Shown: positions 48,310 through 57,405 of the stretch, piece by piece
Layout: each line of letters opens with the position of its first letter
Numbering within the stretch: the first letter of the stretch is position 1
Source of the DNA: Procambarus clarkii
Taxonomy: Eukaryota; Arthropoda; Malacostraca; Decapoda; Cambaridae
Assembly: GCF_040958095.1 (NCBI RefSeq)
Contig: NC_091216.1
Coordinates: forward strand, 6,286,069-6,350,068
Direction of reading: 5' to 3'
DNA: 64,000 bases
The notes under the pieces: model-generated
The model's database searches: none
What the model saw: the letters and a program-made list of their open reading frames with translations, nothing else
What the model was told of the DNA's origin: nothing
Program-made: the position numbers and the translations under genes

Positions 48310-49085
48310 TACACACAATGGTGCTACATAGCCTTCCCAGCTTGGTGCCTTCTTTTAATACTTACTGATTAAAAAATAAATAATAAATACATTTTATTCA
48401 GGAAAAGTACATACAGTTGATTTACAAACATAATGTTGGATTTATAGACAGAGCTAGTACATACAATACCTAAAGCCACTAATACTCATAGCATTTCGGG
48501 CAAGGTGTGGGGGAAAAAACACAGACTAAAACTTAATAGTAATCGGGATTAGGTATAAATTGTGTTGAAAGAAGAAATAAAAAATACAAAAAGGGGGTTA
48601 ACATAGCATAAATCAGCAATTGCACATGTTGGTGAACAGCGTTGTTTAAAAAATAGCAAGACATGGGTTGACATTTAGGAGGTAAGTTAGGTTACATGGA
48701 GTTAATTAGGCAGTACTTGGTTTAACTCTTAAACTGGTTGAGAGAGGTACAGCCTTTGACATGATTCGGGAGGTCATTCCACATTCTGGGTCCCTTGATT
48801 TGTAGAGCACTTCTAGTTTGGTTACACACAGCCAAATTGAGTAACAGGAAGAGGTCTTGGACACAAACTTGTTCCATGCTAAATGTAGAGGAATCAGCTG
48901 AGTATTCCTCAAATAAAATAAGTTGGCTCAGCTTATAAGGTAAATAAAATAAGCATTTCTCAAATAAGTAGCTGCCTCACCTCACTGCCTTACTGCTACA
49001 TAGCCTTCCCGGCATGGTGCCTTCTTTTGATAATTACTTGTTCCACACCCAAATTGTATAACAGGAAGAGGTCTTGGACCCCTAC
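48310..49085. repeat. Duplicated block, one copy carrying a LINE insertion
   Basis: 48990-49085 (CTACATAGCCTTCCCGGCAT to AACAGGAAGAGGTCTTGGAC) is an uninterrupted copy. The other copy is split into 48325-48367 and 48821-48870 by the LINE fragment at 48368-48820. Confidence 0.75.
48368..48820 (-). mobile_element. LINE copy 3, 3' end only
   Basis: Reverse complement of the end of LINE copies 1 and 2: ATTTATT-type tail (48368-48395), the UTR with GCATTTCGGGC, and the coding end with CCACATTCTGGGTCCCTTGA. It breaks off at CTAGTTTG (48820), so it is a 5'-truncated insertion of about 450 bp. Confidence 0.9.
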
Positions 49086-49269
49086 TTCCCTCTCTCTTTT
49101 TTAATAGTCTATATAGTCATAATTATAGCTTTAAGTATTCAATGAATAAAGTTTTTGACATTTTTACCCTTTTCCTTACCTAACATCATTTGTGCAGCAT
49201 ATTTTTATTTTATGTCACACCCAGATTTAATTTCAAAATAAAACCAAACTAAATAAATTAGAAATGGGT

Positions 49270-49345
49270 ATGTACAGCTAAGGTACACCCTTACTACTAG
49301 GTGAACAGGGGCATTTGGTGATAGTAAATGATCCCATCAGGCAGG
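49270..49345 (-). mobile_element. Diverged SINE body fragment
   Basis: AAGGTACACCCTTACTACTAGGTGAACAGGGGCATT resembles the CAGGTACCTATTTACTGCTAGGTAACAGGGGCATTC core of the SINEs at 28.4 and 44.7 kb. The head is not recognisable. Confidence 0.55.
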
Positions 49346-49909
49346 GCTCATCACCTTCTCTCATATTTCATGTTCACCAGTGTTTATTTACTTAATAACT
49401 ACTGGTATAATATCTTGCTATTATAAAACTAATTCTACTATCATCAAACACATATTTACTTCAAGTTTCAAGCAGAGAATGCATATATAACTAACACGAA
49501 GGATTCCTCTCCACTAGATTCACCAGCTATAATGTTTTGGTCATGTTCCAATATCATAAATCGATCCCAGTGTTATGTAGTAGAGAAAAAATGACTTATA
49601 TCCAGTTTACGTAAAGCTACGAGTGGTCGAAACCACACTTAAATCCCAGAATGAACTTACGAAGGTTTTTCCACTTAGGGTAGTTAATTGAATACGAACG
49701 TAGCCGCCACGAAGGCGCTAAGAGGGAAAACGCTCTTAGCTAAGAGGAAAAACCTTCGTAAGTACCTTCCTGAATCCGGCCCCTGGCTCTTAGGTCCCGC
49801 CTCTCAACTGTCAACCAATCAATCAATCACTGTTGTGTATTTTTAACGAAACTGGTTCCTTATTCTCCTTCTGGTTGTACTTAAGCTGTGCATACTTCTC
49901 CTATAGAAT

Positions 49910-50737
49910 ATGAAGTGGTTAAGATTTCTCACCCAATTGACCATTTATTGGGTGAGGTCAATAAATGTAGAGGCTGATATTGATGTGATAGATGTTGAGG
50001 CTGATATTGATGTGATAGATGTAGAGGCTGATATTGATGTGATAGATGTAGAGGCTGATATTGATGTGATAGATGTAGAGGCTGATATTGATGTGATAGA
50101 TGTAGAGGCTGATATTGATGTGATAGATGTAGAGGCTGATATTGATGTGATAGATGTAGAGGGTGATGTTGTTGTGATAGATGTGGAGGGTGATGTTGTT
50201 GTGATAGATGTAGAGGCTGATGTTGATGTGATAGATGTAGAGGCTGATGTTGTTGTGATAGATGTAGAGGGTGATGTTGTTGTGATAGATGTAGAGGCTG
50301 ATGTTGATGTGATAAATGTAGAGGCTGATGTTGTTGTGATAGATGTAGAGGCTGATGTTGTTGTGATAGATGTAGAGGCTGATGTTGTGATAGATGTGAA
50401 GGCTGATGTTGATGTGATAAATGTAGAGGCTGATGTTGTTGTGATAGAAGTAGAGGCTGATGTTGTTGTGATAGATGTGAAGGCTGATGTTGATGTGATA
50501 CATGTAGAGGCTGATGTTGATGGGATACATGTAGAGGCTGATGTTGTTGTGATAGATGTAGAGGCTGATGTTGTTGTGATAGATGTAGAGGCTGATGTTG
50601 TGATAGATGTGAAGGCTGATGTTGATGTGATAGATGTGAAGGCTGATGTTGATGTGATACATGTAGAGGCTGATGTTGTTGTGATAGATGTTGAGGCTGA
50701 TGTTGATATGATAGATGTGGACCCTCAGCGAAGATAA
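49910..50737 (+). repeat. 27-bp minisatellite, open for 275 codons
   Basis: About 27 copies of GATGTTGATGTGATAGATGT plus AGAGGCT, with 24-bp variants (about 50380 and 50600) that keep frame. From ATG 49910 the plus strand encodes a hydrophobic start (MKWLRFLTQLTIYWV) and then an acidic VEADVDVID repeat, ending with PQRR at 50737. The minus strand is open over nearly the same span. A gene is possible but not supported by any splice, promoter or homology signal, so it is listed as a repeat. Confidence 0.85.
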
Positions 50738-50918
50738 GCAGTGGTGGTTGCTGGCATAACAGACTGGAGGGACTGTGTCACTATCGTTCAACAGGAATCT
50801 CTATTTTTGTTTTGTTGCAATGAAATGGTCAAAATTCAGGTATAGCTATTAAAAATAAGATATTAAGAGATTTCATGACAAATTTGTAAGTGGGTTATTA
50901 TTGTAGTGTGAGGCTGAT

Positions 50919-51269
50919 GGGGCAACCCGTCCTCTTAAAAATAATATAACTTTTCACTCGTATGCGCTATGGCCAAATTTGGACTTAATTTGAAATGATA
51001 TCGACTCACAAAAGTGACGTACTTTCCCGTTTTCTGTTTGAGTCGTCCGGCTTACTCGGTAAGGTTAGTAGAGGAAACTTTCAATTAACGTTTTTCATAA
51101 CGTATTGAAACTTTATGAGAATTTCCTGCCCACCTATCAGAGGACCCTTAACTTACTGTTGGTGAAAAAATCCCAAATTTATTTTCATTTTCAAATTACG
51201 TCCACTTTCGACCAAACTGGCAAACGGCCAAAAGCGACGTAATTTTTAAGAGGACAGGTTGGGGGGGGG
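50919..51269. mobile_element. MITE of about 350 bp
   Basis: The left end CAACCCGTCCTCTTAAAAAT and the reverse complement of the right end CAACCTGTCCTCTTAAAAAT are inverted repeats. Similarity continues weakly inward (TGGCCAAATTTGG against TTGCCAGTTTGGT). No coding capacity. The G9 run at the right boundary blurs the target duplication. Confidence 0.75.
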
Positions 51270-51799
51270 CCATACCCCTGGCTGGGAGTCAGGCGGACGG
51301 CGGCTCAGCACCTGTGGGCTAGCCGCCACTGTGGATATGTGAGAACAATTACTCTAAAAGGTAAGCTAGGAATAGCTAAGTACACATAGGTAAGTACACT
51401 TTAACGAGTCCAGGAATTGATGCAGGAAAGCTCAAGGTACACCAACTTTACTAGGATCAAAATACGACGGATTTATATAGAGAGTAGAAACTACCACTAC
51501 TGGGGCCCAAGAGCTACATCATACATAGGTGAGTAGCGTGAACTATAATGGTGTCTACGTTGGAATCATTAAACACAGACTCATTAAAAATATTTTGTCA
51601 AACGTATAATTGTCAACATAAATACTTTAACCTGCATTAAATTCTCAGCAACAGCCATATACCAGACGTGACTCCCATCACACATCAGTGTTGTGGACAC
51701 AACCCAGTGAAGCGCCTCGTTATTCTCCTGACCTCAGCCAGGGTATGTGTGATCCAATTTCACGGTGCAAGCGTCAAGTGTCTGACACAGCAGAACCTG
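51270..51799. other. Unique spacer, no gene seen
   Basis: Begins with a GC-rich stretch (51275-51335) followed by AT-rich sequence. No tandem structure or supported frame. Confidence 0.5.
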
Positions 51800-51960
51800 C
51801 CCCCGGGTCACTTGATCAGCCCCGGGTCACTTGATCAGCCCCGGGTCACTTGATCAGCCCCGGGTCACTTGATCAGCCCCGGGTTACTTGATCAGCCCAA
51901 GGTCACTTGATCAGCCCCGGGTCACTAGCACTTGACCTACCCCGGGTCACAGACACTTGA
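51800..51960. repeat. 18-bp tandem repeat (CCCGGGTCACTTGATCAG)n
   Basis: About seven copies, each holding the palindromes CCCGGG and TGATCA, then two diverged partial units at 51922-51960. Confidence 0.9.
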
Positions 51961-52294
51961 CCTGTGTCAAGGGTGTCAAAGTGTCAGGTGCACTAGGCCA
52001 CTTCCTGGCGCACCTGACATCTAAACTAGATGGATCAACACAACCTCTAGCAGGTTCGACTCCCAGGACCGCTGTTCCACCTGGCTTCAGAACACTGCCC
52101 CAGAGAACAGGAACAGAGCTTGGCACCACTGCTGTCCCCTCTTCTGCTATACGGCTATTTCTTGTCTTACTAATTATTGATTTTTTCGTCGATGCCAGTA
52201 GAACTTTCCCCTTAAAAATTGAAGGGTGACGCAGAGCGTGTGTCCCCCTTGACGCTCTACACACAACTGACGGCTGTGACAATCAGGGCTGAGA
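51961..52294. other. Unique spacer with overlapping short frames
   Basis: Frames of 90 codons (plus) and 111 codons (minus) overlap over the same bases and have no recognisable domain. Nothing supports either. Confidence 0.4.
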
Positions 52295-53938
52295 GACCCA
52301 GGGTTATAACTGTCCCAGGGTTATAACTGACCCAGGGTTATAACTGACCCAGGGTTATAACTGACCCAGGGTTATAACTGACCCAGGGTTATAACTGACC
52401 CAGGGTTATAACTGACCCAGGGTTATAACTGTCCCAGGGTTATAACTGTCCCAGGGTTATAACTGTCCCAGGGTTATAACTGACCCAGGGTTATAACTGA
52501 CCCAGGGTTATAATTGAACCAGGGTTATAACTGACCCAGGGTTATAACTGACCCAGGGTTATAACTGACCCAGGGTTATAACTGACCCAGGGTTATAACT
52601 GACCCAGGGTTATAACTGACCCAGGGTTATAACTGACCCAGGGTTATAACTGACCCAGGGTTATAACTGACCCAGGGATATAACTGACCTAGGGTTAATA
52701 CTGACCCAGGGTTATAACTGACCCAGGGTTATAACTGACCCAGGGTTATAACTGACCTAGGGTTAATACTGACCCAGGGTTATAACTGACCCAGGGTTAT
52801 AACTGACCCAAAGTTATAACTGACCTAGGGTTAATACTGACCCAGGGTTATAACTGTTCCAGGGTTATAACTGACCCAGGGTTATAACTGACCCAAGGTT
52901 ATAACTGACCCAGGGTTATAACTGACCCAGGGTTATAACTGTCCCAGGGTTATAACTGTCCCAGGGTTATAACTGACCCAGGGTTATAACTGACCCAGGG
53001 TTATAACTGACCTAGGGTTAATACTGACCCAGGGTTATAACTGTCCCAGGGTTATAACTGTCCCAGGGTTATAACTGACCCAGGGTTATAACTGTCCCAG
53101 GGTTATAACAGACCCAGGGTTATAACTGACCCAGGTTTATAACTGACCTAGGGTTAATACTGACTCAGGGTTATAACTGACCCAGGGTTATAACTGTCCC
53201 AGGGTTATAACTGACCCAGGGTTATAACTGTCCCAGGGTTATAACTGACCCAGGGTTATAACTGACCCAGGGTTATAACTGACCTAGGGTTAATACTGAC
53301 CCAGGGTTATAACTGTCCCAGGGTTATAACTGACCTAGGGTTAATACTGACCCAGGGTTATAACTGTCCCAGGGTTATAACTGACCTAGGGTTAATACTG
53401 ACCCAGGGTTATAACTGTCCCAGGGTTATAACTGACCTAGGGTTAATACTGACCTAGGGTTATAAATGACCTATGGTAATACTGACCCAGGGTTATAACT
53501 GACCCAGGGTTATAACTGACCTAGGGTTAATACTGACCCAGGGTTATAACTGACCCAGGGTTAATACTGACCCAGGGTTATACCTGACCCAGGGTTAATA
53601 CTGACCCAGGGTTATAACTGACCTAGGGTTAATACTGACCCAGGGTTATAACTGACCTAGGGTTAATACTGACCCAGGGTTTGAACTGACCCAAGGTTAT
53701 AACTAACCTCGGGTTATAACTGACCCAGGGTTATAACTGACCCAGGGATATAACTGACCCAGGGATATAACTGACCCAGGGTGATAACTGACCCAGGGAT
53801 ATAACTGACCCAAGGTGATAACTGACCCAGGGATATAACTGACCCAGGGTTATAACTGACCCAGGGTTATAACTGACCCAGGGTTATAACTGACCCAGGG
53901 ATATAACTGACCCAGAGTTATAACAGACCCAGGGTTAT
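52295..53938. repeat. 17-bp satellite block A (CCCAGGGTTATAACTGA)n
   Basis: About 97 units. Each contains the 8-bp palindrome GTTATAAC. Variants include TGTCCC for TGACCC and an ACCTAGGGTTAATACTG type that breaks the palindrome and clusters between about 52685 and 53660. Confidence 0.97.
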
Positions 53939-54659
53939 TCACCAGCTGTTCTGTTGGGAATTATTCTTAAATATATTAGCCTTTGGACTTATTACATCAT
54001 AAAAAATCTCATTTGAATTAACTTAATTATCAGTATCAAAATAGAGTAAATGTGACCCTTCTATCACTTATTTACATTGGACAAGGAGAGCCAAGGCGTC
54101 AGTGGTGGTGGGTCAGCCAATGTTTGTTAAGACTAGAGGCGCAGGGGAGCAAATTCAGCTCCCTTAATTTCTCTTGGACGAAGTGTTATGGAGATCAAAA
54201 TGTTTTAGCATCATCAACACGCTGTCAACATAAACAAGGGAAGTGTCCTACTGAAACCCGTTTATCTAATCATTTCTGGCCTGTTAATGTTAGGTATATA
54301 AGGGCGGACCGGTTAGAACGCGAACGAGCCTCCTAATAAAGGTAATTAAGCCTTGGTCCTTATTATTTATTATAGAATGTTTTCTCTTATATAGCCGTCA
54401 TATATTAGGATTCCAGCTTTATAGCTAGTGCCCTTTGACATGAACAAGAAGAGGAAGCAAGACTTGGTATATCAGTTACTTGGGTGATGGAAGCTAGCCT
54501 CACACGAGGACAATTTGGTGTCTACATTCTAGTTATACCTGGTGGACTAAGCCTGCTCTACAACAAGATAAGGCACCTCCAATTTATTACTAATATATGT
54601 AGTTAAATTTGTAGTTGATTGGCTGCATATATATAAATTTAATATAAACTGCCCCCCAA
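53939..54659. mobile_element. 721-bp insertion in the 17-bp satellite, possible solo LTR
   Basis: A unique sequence with GGTTAT on both sides (53933-53938 and 54660-54665), although those bases also belong to the satellite unit. Inside are TGTTGGGAATTATTC near the left, a TATA-like GGTATATAAGGG (about 54292) and AATAAAGG (about 54335). Promoter and polyadenylation signals about 40 bp apart fit an LTR, but clean TG...CA termini are not evident. The 94-codon frame at 54052 is unsupported. Confidence 0.5.
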
Positions 54660-57183
54660 GGTTATAACTGACCCAGGGTTATAACTGACCCAGGGTTATA
54701 ACTGACCCAGGGTTATAACTGACCCAGGGTTATAACTGACCCAGGGTTATAACTGACCCAGGGTTATAACTGACCCAGGGTTATAACTGACCCAGGGTTA
54801 TAACTGACCCAGGGTTATAACTGACCCAGGGTTATAACTGACCCAGGGTTATAACTGACCCAAGGTTATAATTGACCCAAGGTTATAATTGACTCAGGGA
54901 TATAACTGACCCAGGGTTATAACTGACCCAGTCTTATAACTGACCCAGGGTTATATCTGACCCAGGGTCATGACTGACCCAGGGTTATAACTGACCCGGT
55001 GTTATAACTGACCCAGGGATATAACTGACCCAGGGTTATAACTGACCCAGGGTTATAACTGACCCAGGGATATAACTGACCCAGGGTTATAACTGACCCA
55101 GGGTTATAACTGACCCAGGGTTATAACTGACCCAGGGTCATAACTGTCCCAGGGATATAACTGACCCATGGTTATAACTGACCCAGGGATATAACTGACC
55201 CAGGGTTATAACTGACCCAGGGTTATAACTGACCCAGGGTTATAACTGATCCAAGGTTATAACTGACCCAGGGTTATAACTGACCCAGTGTTATAACTGA
55301 CCCAGGGTTATAACTGACCCAGGTATATAACTGACCCAGGGTTATAACTGACCCAGTGTTATAACTGACCCAGGGTTATAACTGACCCAGGGTTATAACT
55401 GACCCAGGTATATAACTGACCCAGGGTTATAACTGACCCAGGGATATAACTGACCCAGGGTTATAACTGACCCAGGGTTGTAACTGACCCAGTGTTATAA
55501 CTGACCCAGGGTTATAACTGACCCAGTGTTATAACTGACCCAGGGATATAACTGACCCAGGGTTATAACTAACCCAGGGTTATAACTGACCCAGGGTTAT
55601 ATCTGACCCAGGGTCATGAATGACCCAGGGTTATAACTGACCCGGTGTTATAACTGACCCAGGGATATAACTGACCCAGGGTTATAACTGACCCAGGGTC
55701 ATAACTGTCCCAGGGATATAACTGACCCAGGGTTATAACTGACCCAGGGTTGTAACTGACCCAGTGTTATAACTGACCCAGGGTTATAACTGACCCAGTG
55801 TTATAACTGACCACGGGTTATAACTGACCCAGGGTTATAACTGACCCAGGGTTATAACTGACCCAGGGTTATATCTGACCCAGGGTCATGACTGCCCCAG
55901 GGTTATAACTGACCCGGTGTTATAACTGACCCAGGGATATAACTGACCCAGGGTTATAACTGACCCAGGGTCATAACTGTCCCAGGGATATAACTGACCC
56001 AGGGTTATAACTGACCCAGAGATATAACTGACCCAGTGTTATAACTGACCCAGGGTTATAACTGACCCAGGGTTATAACTGACCCAGGGTTATAACTGAC
56101 CCAAGGTTATAACTGACCCAGGGTTATAACTGACCCAGGGTTATAACTGACCCAAGGTTATAACTGACCCAGGGTTATAACTGACCCAGGGTTATAACTG
56201 ACCAAAGGATATAACTGACCCAGGGTTATAACTGACCCAGGGTTATAACTGACCCATGGTTATAACTGACCCAGGGTTATAACTGACCCAGGGTTATAAC
56301 TGACCCAGGGTTATAACTGACCCAGGGTTATAACTGACCCATGGTTATAACTGACCCAGGGTTATAACTGACCCAGGGTTATAACTGACCCAGGGTTATA
56401 ACTGGCCCAGGGTTATAACTGACCCAGGGTTATAACTGACCCATGGTTATAACTGACCCAGTGTTATAACTGACCCAGGGTTATAACTGACCCAAGGTCA
56501 TAATTGACCCAGGGTTATAACTGACCCAGGGTTATAACTGACCCAGGGTTATAACTGACCCAGGGTTATAACTGACCCAGGGTTATAACTGACCCAAGGT
56601 TATAACTGACCCAGGGTTATAACTGACCCAGGGTTATAACTGACCCAGGGTTATAACTGACCCAGGGTTATAACTGACCCAGGGTTATAACTGACCCAGG
56701 GTTATAACTGACCCATGGTTATAACTGACCCAGGGTTATAACTGACCCAGGGTTATAACTGACCCAGGGTTATAACTGACCCAGGGTTATAACTGACCCA
56801 GGGTTATAACTGGCCCAGGGTTATAACTGACCCAGGGTTATAACTGACCCAGGGTTATAACTGACCCAGGGTTATAACTGACCCAGGGTTATAACTGACC
56901 CAGGGTTATAACTGGCCCAGGGTTATAACTGACCCAGGGTTATAACTGACCCAGGGTTATAACTGACCCAGGGTTATAACTGACCCAGGGTTATAACTGA
57001 CCCAGGGTTATAACTGACCCAGGGTTATAACTGACCCAGGGTTATAACTGACCCAGGGTTATAACTGACCCAGGGTTATAACTGACCCAGGGTTATAACT
57101 GACCCAGGGTTATAACTGACCCAGGGTTATAACTGACCCAGGGTTATAACTGGCCCAGGGTTATAACTGACCCAAGGTCATAA
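54660..57183. repeat. 17-bp satellite block B
   Basis: About 148 units of the same repeat as block A. Common variants are CCCAGGGATATAACTGA and CCCAGTGTTATAACTGA, while the TAATACTG variant of block A is absent. Units are nearly uniform from about 56500 to 57180. Confidence 0.97.
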
Positions 57184-57405
57184 ACTTGGGTTATAGTTAC
57201 GCAACTATAATACTCATGCTGCCCTCACTGTCATGCTACACGACTATAATACTCAGACAGTCAACACATTCATGATCCACAACATTCATACAGATGAATA
57301 TTATGCATCATGCTCATATTCATACTCAACTACTATAATACTCATGCAGCCCACTCACTATTGATCCAAGATTTTAATAATCAAGCAGCCTTCACTTTCA
57401 TGCTC
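57184..57405. other. Short unique spacer
   Basis: AT-rich sequence with repeated ACTATAATACTCA phrases (57204, 57241, 57330). No gene. Confidence 0.5.

Larger units (their letters stand above)
46702..49782. mobile_element. About 3.1-kb TIR DNA element, non-autonomous
   Basis: The left end ACCTAGATTCAGGAAG and the reverse complement of the right end GGGCCGGATTCAGGAAG are imperfect inverted repeats. CTGG occurs at both junctions (46698-46701 and 49783-49786). The interrupted LINE end reads through cleanly when the element is removed. No transposase is seen. The right subterminal region holds another inverted pair, ACTTACGAAGGTTTTTCC (about 49652) against GGAAAAACCTTCGTAAGT (about 49747). The interior is filled with LINE fragments and duplicated sequence. 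The superfamily is unassigned. Confidence 0.75.

Noticed and set aside
49958..50791. 277-codon minus-strand frame (NISLYIYH repeats)
   Set aside because: Mirror of the 27-bp minisatellite. A unit divisible by three without stops opens both strands; there is less start support than on the plus strand.
51947..52282. 111-codon minus-strand frame
   Set aside because: Overlaps a 90-codon plus-strand frame in a short spacer between tandem repeats; no domain.
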